Below, piece after piece: positions 32,103 to 40,993 of a stretch of 64,000 bases of DNA. The notes beneath the pieces were generated by a model. It was not told the DNA's origin. It worked only from the letters and a program-made list of their open reading frames with translations, and did not search any database. Numbering within the stretch: position 1 is the stretch's first letter; the number at the start of each line of letters is the position of its first letter. Origin of the DNA: Roseiarcus sp963842835 (lineage in GTDB: Bacteria; Pseudomonadota; Alphaproteobacteria; Rhizobiales; Beijerinckiaceae); NCBI GenBank assembly GCA_963842835.1, contig CAWJIB010000001.1, positions 372,001-436,000 of the forward strand, given 5' to 3'. A program made the translations under genes and the position numbers.

Positions 32103-34226
32103 ATGAATTTCGTGAGTTCTGGAACAGGCGGCTTGCGACGCAAGCTGCTTGCTTGCGCCGCTATCGGCATCTTGGCCGGCAATTCGATCGCCCCGGCCTT
32201 TGCAAACTCGAACGACAATGCCACGACGTCGCCGATCAAGCATGTGATCATCATCATCGGCGAAAACCGCAGCTTCGATCACGTGTTCGCGACCTACAAG
32301 CCGGTCAACAGGGACGAGAAGGTTCTGAACCTTCTGTCCAAGGGGATCGTGAAGGAAGACGGCTCGCCCGGTCCGAACTATGGCGAGGCCCTGCAATACA
32401 ACGCGTACGACTTCGACACGTATAAGCTGACGCCGGCCAAAGCGCCCTACGCGACCTTGCCGCCCGCGCTCGTCGGCGGACCCTCGACGCCTTACGCCTG
32501 CCAATTTCTCGGCGTGACCACCGGCACGTCCTGCGTCTCGCCGGCCAACATAGCGGCCGTCAAGACGGTCGAAAACGGCCTCGACAGCAACTACTACCAG
32601 TATCTCCTGACCGGCGGCACCGGCCAGACGAGCAAGACGCCGGACAAGCGCGTCAGCTACGACGGCCAGGATGCGAGCCATCTGCCGCCCGGTCCCTATC
32701 AGCTCACGAACGCGAACTATCCCTATGACGCCTATGCGGCGAGCCCGGTGCATCGCTTCAATCAAATGATGCAGCAGCTCGATTGCGACGCCGCCGCGGC
32801 GACGAAGGAGAACGGCTGGGGTTGCTCCTCGGATCTGTACCCCTGGGTCGAAGTCACCGTCGGCGCCGGCTCCAACGGCAAGGCGCAGCCGGCTGGCTTC
32901 ACCAACGAGTTGACCGGAGAGGGCTCCACCTCGATGGGCTTCTACAATGTTCAGAATGGCGACGCGCCCTATCTGAAATCGCTCGCCGACGCCTATTCGA
33001 TGAGCGACAATTATCATCAGGCGGTGAACGGCGGCACGGGCGCCAATCACGTCATGATCGGCACCGGCGACGCGATCTGGTTCTCCAACGGGAATGGCGC
33101 GGCCCAGACGCCGCCGCATGTCACCGTCAATCCGGCGGCGCCCGGAACGCCGCCGGCCGGCGACACCAACGCGCTGAGCGAAATCGAGAACCCCAATCCG
33201 CAGCCGGGCACCAACAACTACTACACCCAGGACGGTTACGGCGGCGGGTCGGGATCTCCCGCGGCGGTGAGCCCCTCGGCGAACTACGGCGGCGGCTCGT
33301 ACGTCAATTGCGCGGATGCGACGCAGCCGGGCGTGGCGCCGCAACTGAACTACCTCAACGCGTTGCCGAACAAGGTGAAGCCGAACTGCGACGCCGGTCA
33401 CTTCTACCTCGTCAACAACTACAATCCCGGCTATTTCGGCGACGGCAGCAACGCCTATACCGATACGAACCCGAACAACCATGTCTACACGATCCCCCCG
33501 TCGAACGTGACGAACATCGGCGATCGGTTGAATGCGCAGTCGGTCTCGTGGGCGTATTTCGGCGATCAATGGGATCAGTATGTGAACGACAAGTATGATC
33601 TGAGCCCCACCGACGATTATTGCAACATCTGCAACTGGGCGCAGTACTCGACGGACATCATGACGAACCCCGCGCAGCGCGCCGCGCACCTGAAGGACAC
33701 CAAGGACCTCTATTCGGAGATTTCCTCTGGGAACCTTCCGGCGGTCTCGTACGTCAAGCCTAGCGGCTTGGTTGACGGGCATCCCGCCTCTTCGAAGCTG
33801 ATCCTCTTCGAAGGCTTTGTGAAGAAGATCGTCGACGCCGTGCAGGCCAATGCGGAACTGGCGGGCAACACCGCGATCTTCGTCACGTTCGACGAAGGCG
33901 GCGGTTACTGGGACTCCGGCTATGTTCAGCCGCTCGACTTCTTCGGCGACGGCACCCGTACTCCTATGATCGTGGTTTCGGCCTACAGCCGCGGCGGCCA
34001 TATCTCGCACAGCTACACCGATCACGTCTCGACGTTGAAGTTCATCGAGCGTAACTGGCGCCTCAGCCCGATCACGGCGCGCAGCCGCGACAATTTGCCG
34101 AATCCGATTGTTGCCGGGAATCCCTATGTCCCGGTCAATTCCCCGGCCATCGGCGATTTGTTCGACCTGTTCGACTTCGACCATGCCGGCTCGGATCACG
34201 GCCACGGCGGCTGGAATAAACCCTGA
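32103..34226 (+). CDS. Secreted phosphoesterase (phospholipase C/AcpA family)
   Basis: This 707-aa protein has a Sec-type signal peptide (hydrophobic KLLACAAIGILAGN, cleavage near AFA-NSN). The PF04185 active-site motif IIIGENRSFDHVFATY lies at 50-65 and the late metal-binding segment TFDEGGGYWDSG in the last quarter, followed by GHISHSYTDHVSTLKFIERN. The family hydrolyses phosphomonoesters or phosphodiesters such as phospholipid head groups. AGGGGC precedes the ATG. It is a distant paralogue of the frameshifted enzyme at 25436, with a longer Asn/Gly-rich middle region. A terminator hairpin follows. Export beyond the outer membrane by the nearby type II system is possible but not shown. Confidence 0.88.
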   Translation: MNFVSSGTGGLRRKLLACAAIGILAGNSIAPAFANSNDNATTSPIKHVIIIIGENRSFDHVFATYKPVNRDEKVLNLLSKGIVKEDGSPGPNYGEALQYNAYDFDTYKLTPAKAPYATLPPALVGGPSTPYACQFLGVTTGTSCVSPANIAAVKTVENGLDSNYYQYLLTGGTGQTSKTPDKRVSYDGQDASHLPPGPYQLTNANYPYDAYAASPVHRFNQMMQQLDCDAAAATKENGWGCSSDLYPWVEVTVGAGSNGKAQPAGFTNELTGEGSTSMGFYNVQNGDAPYLKSLADAYSMSDNYHQAVNGGTGANHVMIGTGDAIWFSNGNGAAQTPPHVTVNPAAPGTPPAGDTNALSEIENPNPQPGTNNYYTQDGYGGGSGSPAAVSPSANYGGGSYVNCADATQPGVAPQLNYLNALPNKVKPNCDAGHFYLVNNYNPGYFGDGSNAYTDTNPNNHVYTIPPSNVTNIGDRLNAQSVSWAYFGDQWDQYVNDKYDLSPTDDYCNICNWAQYSTDIMTNPAQRAAHLKDTKDLYSEISSGNLPAVSYVKPSGLVDGHPASSKLILFEGFVKKIVDAVQANAELAGNTAIFVTFDEGGGYWDSGYVQPLDFFGDGTRTPMIVVSAYSRGGHISHSYTDHVSTLKFIERNWRLSPITARSRDNLPNPIVAGNPYVPVNSPAIGDLFDLFDFDHAGSDHGHGGWNKP

Positions 34227-34256
34227 GTGATTGCGGCGGCTTGAACACCGCCTCTC

Positions 34257-34290
34257 GACGCCGGCTTGCGACCCAAGCCGGCGTCTCTTT
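34257..34290 (+). terminator. Intrinsic terminator after the phosphoesterase
   Basis: GACGCCGGCTTG and CAAGCCGGCGTC form a 12-bp perfect stem with a 5-base loop, followed by TCTTT, 31 bases after the stop codon. Confidence 0.75.
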
Positions 34291-34577
34291 AGCCGCCGCC
34301 GGCTCGGCGGTTCTTGCGCGCGCCGAATGGCCCCTCGAATTCGCGCCGTCGACGATCGTGCGCCTGATCGCAAGGCGGATCGATTTTGCTTCTCGAGGCG
34401 CGTCGCTCGCGCGCAGCGACCGGCCGCTGGTCGGTCAGGCGAGTCACTGTTTTGTCATTAGGGTCCGATATGGCGCCTCGAGCTGCTTCGATTTTCGATG
34501 TCGCCAACGCCCCCCGGAGCCGAGGCCTTCCAGCGATAGCCCGCTCGGCGCGTCGGGGTTGCGGCGGGAGTAGAGGT

Positions 34578-36170
34578 ATGCCTTTTCGGTCTCGGGCGTT
34601 TTCCGGCATGGCCTTGCGGCTGTTATGTCTGCGCGCCCTCTGCGGAGCGTCCCTCGGCGCAATGCTCCTGGGGTCGTACGCGCTGGCGGACTCGATCCCG
34701 CCGACGGCGAGTTCCGCGGCGGCGACGCCCAGCAGCGCCAGCGCGCAGAGCGACCTGTTTGGCGAGTTTGTGGAGACGCCGGTGGGGGCGAATGGGACGG
34801 CGTCCGTAGCCGCGCCCGCCGCGGCGGCGGCGGCCAGCTCGAGCGGCGCCGGGCCGCTGGGGTTCCTGAGCGCCGCCTCGCGCAGCTCCAACCTGCTGGG
34901 CGACATGTGGGGGCTGCGGAGCGCGCTGAGCAAGTACGGCATGACGCTCTCCGTCGTCGAAAACAGCGAGCTGTTCGGCAATGTGAGCGGCGGCCGGCGC
35001 CAAGGCCTCGAATACAACGGCCTGACCACCGCGACGCTGCAGATGGACACGCAGCGCGCCTTCGGCCTGAACGGCGGCCTGTTCAACGCCAGCGGCCTGC
35101 AGATCCACGGCGGCAATCTCAGCGCCTCGAACCTCGACACGCTGCAGACGGCGAGCGGCATCGAGGCCGATCGCGCCACGCGGCTGTGGGAGCTCTGGTA
35201 TCAGCAGAAGTTCGGCGATGCGTTCGACGTCAAGATCGGCCAGCAGAGCCTCGACCAGGAATTCATGGTCAGCCAGAACGCGGGCTATTTCATCAACACG
35301 ATGTTCGGCTGGCCGATGCTGCCCTCGGCCGATCTGCCCGGCGGCGGCCCGGCCTATCCGCTCTCGGCGCTGGGCGTTCGCGCGCGGGCGCACGTGACGG
35401 ACAACGTCACGCTTCTGGCCGGAATCTTCAACGGCAGCCCGGTCTCCAACAACACGGGCGATCCGCAATTGCGCAATCCCTATGGGCTGAGCTTCCCGCT
35501 CAACGGCGGCGTGCTGGCGATTGCGGAGCTGCAGTTCGTCTATCCCGGCCCCGGCGCGCTGGTGCAGGCGGGCGAGACGGAGCCGCTCGCGCGCACCTAC
35601 AAGATCGGCGTCTGGTACGACAGCGAAAGCTTCGCCGACCTGCGCACCGACTATGCCGGCCTCCCCCTCGGCAATCCCGCGAACAGCCAAATTCCCGCAA
35701 GCCATCGCGGCGATTACGCGATCTATGCGGTCGCGGACCAGATGATCTGGCGCTCGGAAGGGGAGGCCGATCGCAACGTCAACGTCTTCATCCGCCCGAT
35801 GTTCACGCCGCTGCAGGACCGCAATCTCATCGCCTTCAGCCTCAACGCGGGCCTGACGATGCACGAGCCGTTCTTCGGCCGCGACGACGACACCGCGGGC
35901 GTCGGCGTCAACTTTGCGCAGGTGAGCAGCGGCGCGGCGGGGCTCGATGAGGATACGGCGCTCTACAACCCCGGCATCTACTCGCCGACGCGCCACAACG
36001 AGACGGTCTTCGAGGCGACGTATCAATATCAGGTCATGCCGTGGTGGCAGATCCAGCCGGACGTTCAATACGTCCTCAATCCCGGCGCCGGGATCGCCAA
36101 TCCCGACAATCCCACGCAGAGGATCAAGAACGAGCTGGTGCTCGGCCTGCGCACGAACATCACCTTCTGA
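34578..36170 (+). CDS. Carbohydrate-selective porin, OprB family
   Basis: The 530-aa outer-membrane protein begins with a signal peptide (LRLLCLRALCGASLGAMLLG) and a low-complexity Ala/Ser linker. The OprB beta-barrel has LGDMWGLRSALSKYGMTLSV, VKIGQQSLDQEFMVSQNAGY, FINTMFGWPMLPSADLPGG and a terminal aromatic strand (LVLGLRTNITF). OprB porins admit sugars and other small solutes. GGGAG precedes the ATG at 34578; an in-frame upstream extension lacks a site. It heads a plus-strand group with a propeller protein, a Dyp peroxidase and a cupredoxin, with 38 bases to the next gene. Confidence 0.9.
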   Translation: MPFRSRAFSGMALRLLCLRALCGASLGAMLLGSYALADSIPPTASSAAATPSSASAQSDLFGEFVETPVGANGTASVAAPAAAAAASSSGAGPLGFLSAASRSSNLLGDMWGLRSALSKYGMTLSVVENSELFGNVSGGRRQGLEYNGLTTATLQMDTQRAFGLNGGLFNASGLQIHGGNLSASNLDTLQTASGIEADRATRLWELWYQQKFGDAFDVKIGQQSLDQEFMVSQNAGYFINTMFGWPMLPSADLPGGGPAYPLSALGVRARAHVTDNVTLLAGIFNGSPVSNNTGDPQLRNPYGLSFPLNGGVLAIAELQFVYPGPGALVQAGETEPLARTYKIGVWYDSESFADLRTDYAGLPLGNPANSQIPASHRGDYAIYAVADQMIWRSEGEADRNVNVFIRPMFTPLQDRNLIAFSLNAGLTMHEPFFGRDDDTAGVGVNFAQVSSGAAGLDEDTALYNPGIYSPTRHNETVFEATYQYQVMPWWQIQPDVQYVLNPGAGIANPDNPTQRIKNELVLGLRTNITF

Positions 36171-36208
36171 ACGCGGCCCGGCAAGCGTATGAGAACGAGG
36201 AAATCGAT

Positions 36209-37351
36209 ATGTTAAACCGAAGTTTCATCGGAGGGATCGTCTTTGGCGGCCTCGCGGCGGCGCTCCTGCTCGGCGCGGCGCCCGCGCGCGCGCAGAGCGT
36301 TCTCGAGGGATTGCGCCATCACACGACGCTGACGACGACCATCACCGACAACGGCGATCTCAACCCCTACGCCGTCGTCGTCGCGCCGGCGAGCGTGGGC
36401 AAGATCCATCAGGGCGACGTGCTGGTCGACAATTTCAACAATCAGTCGAACCTGCAGGGAACCGGCGGCACGATCGTCGACTACAACCCCTCGACCCGGT
36501 CGACGACGCTGTTCGCCAAAGCGCCGCAGAACCTGCCGCAATGCCCGGGCGGCATCGGTCTGTCGACCGCGATGGCCGCACTGAGCAGCGGCTGGGTGAT
36601 CGTCGGCAGCACGCCGAGCGCGGACGGCACGACCGCCACGAAGGGCGCCGGCTGCCTGCTGGTGTTCGATTCCAACGGCCAGCTCGCGACCGTGTGGTCG
36701 GGTTCGCACATCAACGATCCCTGGGGCAACATGGCCGTCGTCGACAACGGCGCGAAGGCGACGCTGTTCGTCAGCATGTCCGGCTATGACGTCCCCGGCC
36801 CGGACAAGCTCGATCCCGCCACGGGCCTGCCCGTCGTCGTCGACAAGGCGACGGTGCTGCGCATCCAGCTCGCGATCCCGGCGAGCGGCCCGCCGAAGGT
36901 GACGAGCCAGACGGTGATCGCCAGCGGCTTCGGCCAGCGCGCCGATAAGGACGTTTTCCTCATCGGACCGACCGGCCTCGCGCTGATCGGCTCGACGCTC
37001 TACGTCTCGGACGCGCTGAAGAACCGCATCGTCGCGATCCCCGACGCGACGACGCGCACGGGCAGCGCGGGAACCGGCCGCACCGTCACCGAGGGCGGCC
37101 TGTTGCAGCGCCCGCTCGCGCTTGCGGCGACCGCCGGCGGCCACATCCTCGCCACCAACGCCAAGAACGGGCAGGTCGTCGAATTCGATCCCGTTTCCGG
37201 CAAGCAATTGGCGGCGCAATGGGTCGATTCCAACCAGGCGCAGTCGCCGCCGGGCAACGGCGACCTCTTCGGCCTGGCCGTCGCGCCGGACGGCGGCGGT
37301 TTCTACTACGTGGAGGACGACGTGAACATGCTCGCGAAGGCGACGCCATGA
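36209..37351 (+). CDS. Secreted NHL/SMP-30-like beta-propeller protein
   Basis: This 380-aa exported protein (signal peptide IGGIVFGGLAAALLLGAAPA, cleavage after ARA) has repeated blade-like motifs: GDVLVDNFNNQ, GWVIVGST, GCLLVFDSNGQ, STLYVSDALKNRIVAI, GGHILATNAKNGQVVEFD and GGFYYVEDD. The D-x-x-x-N-R-I-V and G-x-V-V-E-F-D patterns are typical of NHL or SMP-30 propellers. I cannot assign a substrate. It overlaps the Dyp peroxidase start by 4 bases, so the two are almost certainly translated together. A scaffold or electron-transfer partner role is inference. Confidence 0.82.
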   Translation: MLNRSFIGGIVFGGLAAALLLGAAPARAQSVLEGLRHHTTLTTTITDNGDLNPYAVVVAPASVGKIHQGDVLVDNFNNQSNLQGTGGTIVDYNPSTRSTTLFAKAPQNLPQCPGGIGLSTAMAALSSGWVIVGSTPSADGTTATKGAGCLLVFDSNGQLATVWSGSHINDPWGNMAVVDNGAKATLFVSMSGYDVPGPDKLDPATGLPVVVDKATVLRIQLAIPASGPPKVTSQTVIASGFGQRADKDVFLIGPTGLALIGSTLYVSDALKNRIVAIPDATTRTGSAGTGRTVTEGGLLQRPLALAATAGGHILATNAKNGQVVEFDPVSGKQLAAQWVDSNQAQSPPGNGDLFGLAVAPDGGGFYYVEDDVNMLAKATP

Positions 37352-38631
37352 CGAAGCGCGATCCCAATCTCCCGCACGCGAGCCGACGCGGCTTCCTCAC
37401 GGCGACGGCGGGATTGGCCGCCCTGGCCGGCTCCCATCTGGCGCCGGGCGCGGCTCGGGCGCAGGGCGCCGAAACGAAGAGCGCGATCGAGCCCTTCTGG
37501 GGCGAGCATCAGGGCGGCGTCATCACGCCCGCCCAGGCGCACACCTATATCGCCGCCTTCGACCTTGCGACCGCCAAGCGCGCCGACGTCGAGACGTTGC
37601 TGCGCCGATGGACGGAGGCCGCCGCGGCGTTGAGCGAGGGCCGGCCGGTCGAGATCCCGGGCGAGGGCGACTACGAGGCGCAGGCCGATCCTTCCGACGT
37701 GCTGGAGCTGTCGCCCGCGCGGCTCACCTTGACCTTCGGCTTCGGCCTGGGACTGTTCGAGAAGGACGGGGTCGACCGCTATGGCCTGCGCGCGCAACGG
37801 CCGGCCGCCTTCGTCGACCTGCCGCATTTCCCCGGCGACCAATTGGCGCAAGCGCGCACGGGCGGCGATCTGCTGGCGCAGGCCTGCGCCGACAATCCGC
37901 AGGTCGCCTTCCACGCCGTTCGTCAATTGGCGCGCCTGGCCTACGGCGTCGCCAATATCCGCTGGGTTCAGGCGGGATTTGTCTCGGACTTCGGCGCCGA
38001 TCGCACGCCGCGCAACCTGATGGGCTTCAAGGACGGCACGGGAAATCCCGCGACCAAGGATCCCAAGGAGATGGACGCCGTCGTCTGGGCGGGCGAGGAG
38101 GCGCCGCCGTGGATGCGCGGTGGCAGCTACATGGTGGTCCGCCGCGCGCGGATCGCGCTCGAACATTGGGACCGCATGAACGTTTCTTTCCAGGAACAAA
38201 CGTTCGGACGCGAGAAGCTTTCGGGCGCGCCGCTCGGCGCAAGGGAAGAGTTCGATCCGATCGACCTCGACGCCAAGACCGCCAATGGCGACCCGGTCGT
38301 TCCCGAGAATTCGCACGTCGGGATCGCGCATCAGATGGCCAAGGACGGCTCGAGAATTCTGCGGCGCTCCTATTCCTACAACGACGGCGCCAATATCACG
38401 GCCGAGCGATGGCCCCCTTGGCGGCAGGGCATGGAGTTCGACGCCGGCCTCGTCTTCATTTGCTTCCAGCGCGATCTGAGCAACGGCTTCGTCAAGATCT
38501 TCGAGAAGATGTCGCGTTTCGACATGATGAACCAGTTCGTCACCAACGTCGGCGGCGGCCATTTCGCCATTCCCCGCGGCGTCGCCAAGGGCGAATTCAT
38601 CGGGCAGAGGCTGTTCGAGGCCCCGTCGTGA
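37348..38631 (+). CDS. Dyp-type heme peroxidase, EfeB-like, Tat-exported
   Basis: The 427-aa protein starts with a twin-arginine signal (SRRGFLTA at 12-19). The Dyp fold has WGEHQGGV (51-58), the distal-Asp motif GFKDGTGN (226-233, Asp229), the likely proximal heme ligand His323 in NSHVGIAH, and ILRRSYSYNDG. EfeB proteins are periplasmic heme peroxidases linked to iron acquisition or lignin-type oxidations. Translation is coupled to the propeller gene. A cupredoxin gene follows, as EfeO accompanies EfeB, but no EfeU/FTR1 permease is present in the window. Confidence 0.93.
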   Translation: MTKRDPNLPHASRRGFLTATAGLAALAGSHLAPGAARAQGAETKSAIEPFWGEHQGGVITPAQAHTYIAAFDLATAKRADVETLLRRWTEAAAALSEGRPVEIPGEGDYEAQADPSDVLELSPARLTLTFGFGLGLFEKDGVDRYGLRAQRPAAFVDLPHFPGDQLAQARTGGDLLAQACADNPQVAFHAVRQLARLAYGVANIRWVQAGFVSDFGADRTPRNLMGFKDGTGNPATKDPKEMDAVVWAGEEAPPWMRGGSYMVVRRARIALEHWDRMNVSFQEQTFGREKLSGAPLGAREEFDPIDLDAKTANGDPVVPENSHVGIAHQMAKDGSRILRRSYSYNDGANITAERWPPWRQGMEFDAGLVFICFQRDLSNGFVKIFEKMSRFDMMNQFVTNVGGGHFAIPRGVAKGEFIGQRLFEAPS

Positions 38632-38680
38632 CGCGCGGCCCATCGCGGAGTTTTCGCCCGATATTTTAAAGGAGAGTGTC

Positions 38681-39022
38681 GTGTCGTCTTCCCTGTTTCG
38701 CGTCGGCGCGCTCGCCGCGCTCTGGCTCGCGCCCGCCGGCTTCGCCCGTGCCGACGACCTCGCAACCTATGAGATCACGCTGAAAGACCATCATTTCAAT
38801 CCAGCGGAAATTCATGTGCCCACGGGCAAGCCGTTCTTCGTCGTCGTCACCAATGCGAGCGACGCCGCCGACGAATTCGAGATGCTGATCCCTGCGCTCG
38901 AGAGGCCGCTTCAGCCGGGACAGCAGGGCAAAGTGAAGATCAGGCCGCTCGGTCCGGGCCGCTTCCCATTCTTCGGCGAGTCCGATCCCGACCGCGAGCA
39001 AGGCGTCTTTATATCGGAGTGA
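38681..39022 (+). CDS. Periplasmic cupredoxin-domain protein (EfeO/P19-like)
   Basis: This 113-aa protein has a signal peptide (cleavage after FARA) and a single cupredoxin-like domain with ITLKDHHFNPAEIHVPTGKP and TNASDAADEFEM. The DEFE motif is shared with the N-terminal cupredoxin of EfeO and related metal-binding proteins. The start is GTG at 38681 with AAGGAGAG in front. It probably binds copper or iron in the periplasm and cooperates with the upstream Dyp peroxidase. The M75 peptidase-like domain of full-length EfeO is absent. Confidence 0.85.
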   Translation: MSSSLFRVGALAALWLAPAGFARADDLATYEITLKDHHFNPAEIHVPTGKPFFVVVTNASDAADEFEMLIPALERPLQPGQQGKVKIRPLGPGRFPFFGESDPDREQGVFISE

Positions 39023-39333
39023 CGCTCGCGACAACGCGCCACGCCGATCCCATCATGCGGGATGGCGGTCGATGGGGCCGTCATCCAACGCGGGGCTGGA
39101 GCGTCAATCCCTGGCGTTCTCGTCCCTCGTCTCGCCGCCGTCGCGCTGGAGCTTCGACCAGCCCGACTTCGGCCCGCAGAGAGCCCGCTGCGCTCTCTTC
39201 GTCTGCGCGGGGACGGCCCTGTTTTCCGCGGCTTCGAGCCACAAGATGGCAAATTCGCTGATTGCAATATGGCGGTCGTGCAAGCGTGCGACAGAGGGAA
39301 AGAACGGCTCGAGATCGTCAACGGAGGTAAACC

Positions 39334-40107
39334 ATGAAGGCTCGGACTAGCGCACAGTGTCTGTTGATTGCCATGATTCCCCTTGTCCTGTTCACGGCCC
39401 AACCGGCGCGCGCCGACCGGACGACGCTTTGGAATATCGTGGCCCTCAAATGCTTGCGCCATTTCGCCAAGGCCGAGGCGCCCACGCCCTGTGAGAGCGT
39501 CGACATATCGCAGGGGGAGGATCGCGGCGTCGCGCTGCTGAAGGACGTCGTCGGCGTCGCGCAGATGCTCGCCGTTCCCACGCGCCGCGTGACAGGCATC
39601 GAGGATCCCGCGCTGCTGGCGCCCGACGCGCCCGACTATTTCGCGGCGGCCTGGGAGGGGCGCGTGCGCGTCGAGGCGCATCTGCGCCGACGATTGCCGC
39701 GCGAGGCGGTCGGCGTCACGGTCAATTCGATGGTCGCGCGCAGCCAGGACCAATTGCATTTGCGCATCGATTGCGTCGACAAGGACGTCGCCGCCGCGCT
39801 GCATGACTATCAAGGCCCGCTGGATGAGCAGTGGCGCGTGATGACCGTCGAGCTGAAGGGCCGTCGCTACTGGGCGCGACGGCTGGATTCGACCGACCTC
39901 GCCGACGCCTCGCCGTTCCGCTTGCTCGCCGAAGGCGTCGCGGGCGCCAAGCAAGAAATGGGTCAGTGGTCGCTCGCCGCGATCGGCGCCAATTTCGCTG
40001 GCAAGCCCGGCTTCATCCTGCTCGCGGATCACGCTGAGCTGGTGGCGGGGGGACACGCCGAGGATTTGCAGGACCATGCCTGCGCGATCGCTGGGCCCGT
40101 GCTGTAG
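39334..40107 (+). CDS. cdh: CDP-diacylglycerol pyrophosphatase-like protein
   Basis: The 257-aa exported protein (signal peptide cleaved after ARA) matches the Cdh family: LWNIVALKCLRHF, PCESVDI, VALLKDVVG, IEDPALL, PDYFAAAW, SPFRLLAEGV and the C-terminal AEDLQDHACAI. Cdh hydrolyses CDP-diacylglycerol to CMP and phosphatidate and belongs to the HIT superfamily. The catalytic HxHxH-like segment reads QDQLHLRIDC: the middle His is kept, but the position that is His in the E. coli motif HFHIHISC is Arg here. Activity may therefore be altered. No operon partner is evident. Confidence 0.85.
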   Translation: MKARTSAQCLLIAMIPLVLFTAQPARADRTTLWNIVALKCLRHFAKAEAPTPCESVDISQGEDRGVALLKDVVGVAQMLAVPTRRVTGIEDPALLAPDAPDYFAAAWEGRVRVEAHLRRRLPREAVGVTVNSMVARSQDQLHLRIDCVDKDVAAALHDYQGPLDEQWRVMTVELKGRRYWARRLDSTDLADASPFRLLAEGVAGAKQEMGQWSLAAIGANFAGKPGFILLADHAELVAGGHAEDLQDHACAIAGPVL

Positions 40108-40205
40108 AGCGTTTCGCTGTTCGATGGAAACGCTTTCGCCCCGACCCCTCTCCCGTAAACGGCAGAGGGACGTTGCGGCGCCGCTGGCTTGGCTTCTTCC
40201 GCATA

Positions 40206-40231
40206 GGGCGTTCGGACGAACGCCCGTCTTT
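40206..40231 (+). terminator. Palindromic hairpin after cdh
   Basis: GGGCGTTCG and CGAACGCCC form a 9-bp stem with a 2-base loop, followed by GTCTTT. It lies in a 280-base interval with other short inverted repeats (for example CCCTCTCCC...AGAGGG) that looks like a Rhizobiales REP-type intergenic repeat. Confidence 0.45.
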
Positions 40232-40387
40232 CGACGGCTATGCGGGAGAAGGCGGCCCGAAGGGCCGAATGAGGGTGGTCGTGCTATTCCATCACGTCGC
40301 AACATGCTCGACCGCGCTTATCGCCTATCACGGGCCGCATCGCTGAGCCGCGAGCGCTTGTCGCCGACGCACGGTTAGCGCCAGACA

Positions 40388-40993
40388 TCAACGAGCTAGG
40401 CCTTTGCGGGGCGAGTTTGCGTCGGCGGCGACGGTGTCTTTCGGCGGGTCAGTCGGCTTGGGGAATTCCAGAGTTGCGCTTTCGGCGCCTCTCTGCAGGA
40501 CGATCGAGCGCGGGCCGATCAGTTGCGCGCGCCATCCCAATTCGGTTTCTCCCTCGCGCAGCCGCGTCACCAGATTGGTCGAACGGTTGAGCAGCAGGGC
40601 GATGCGCGGGCCCGAGCCGACGATCGTGCCGACGAGCGCGAACGGCGGTCGCTCGGGCTCGGTCGGTTTCGCTTCGATCGGCGCCGATGCTTCCGGGGGC
40701 GGCGCCGCAACGACGGCCGGAGGCGGCGGTCTGCGCGTAGTGGAGAACAGCGGCCGGTCACGTGTGGCCGAAAGGGCGCTCAGAGGAAGCGACCAGAGCG
40801 GGTTGCCCGTGGGACCGGCATCCCCGGGAGGGAGCGACGCCGAGGCTTGGACCCCGTGGAGCGCATCCGGATCGGAGGACCGCGCGGATTCGAACGCAGC
40901 CGTCATCTGCGCGCGGTCGGAGGCGTCGCCATCTTCGGCGCGCGCGCCTGAAATCGCGACCACGATTACGGTGAGAACCAAGACCCGTTTCAT
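40388..40993 (-). CDS. Type II secretion protein GspN-like with GspC-type HR domain
   Basis: This protein of about 201 aa has an N-terminal signal or anchor helix (MKRVLVLTVIVVAIS), a Pro-rich stretch containing RDRPLFSTTRRPPP, and a C-terminal domain of small strands (FALVGTIVGSGPRIALLLNR to SIVLQRGAESATLEF). That domain resembles the homology region of GspC, which links the inner-membrane platform to the secretin. Its position at the distal end of the gsp operon, after gspM, is that of GspN in alphaproteobacteria. The start at 40993 overlaps the gspM stop (ATGA). No separate GspC is found, so it may do that job (inference). Confidence 0.7.
   Translation of the reverse strand: MKRVLVLTVIVVAISGARAEDGDASDRAQMTAAFESARSSDPDALHGVQASASLPPGDAGPTGNPLWSLPLSALSATRDRPLFSTTRRPPPPAVVAAPPPEASAPIEAKPTEPERPPFALVGTIVGSGPRIALLLNRSTNLVTRLREGETELGWRAQLIGPRSIVLQRGAESATLEFPKPTDPPKDTVAADANSPRKGLAR

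Noticed and set aside
32058..34373. A 771-codon minus-strand open frame opposite the phosphoesterase
   Set aside because: Its composition (Arg, Val, Ala, Gly only in quantity) and lack of motifs show it is antisense noise from a GC-rich gene.
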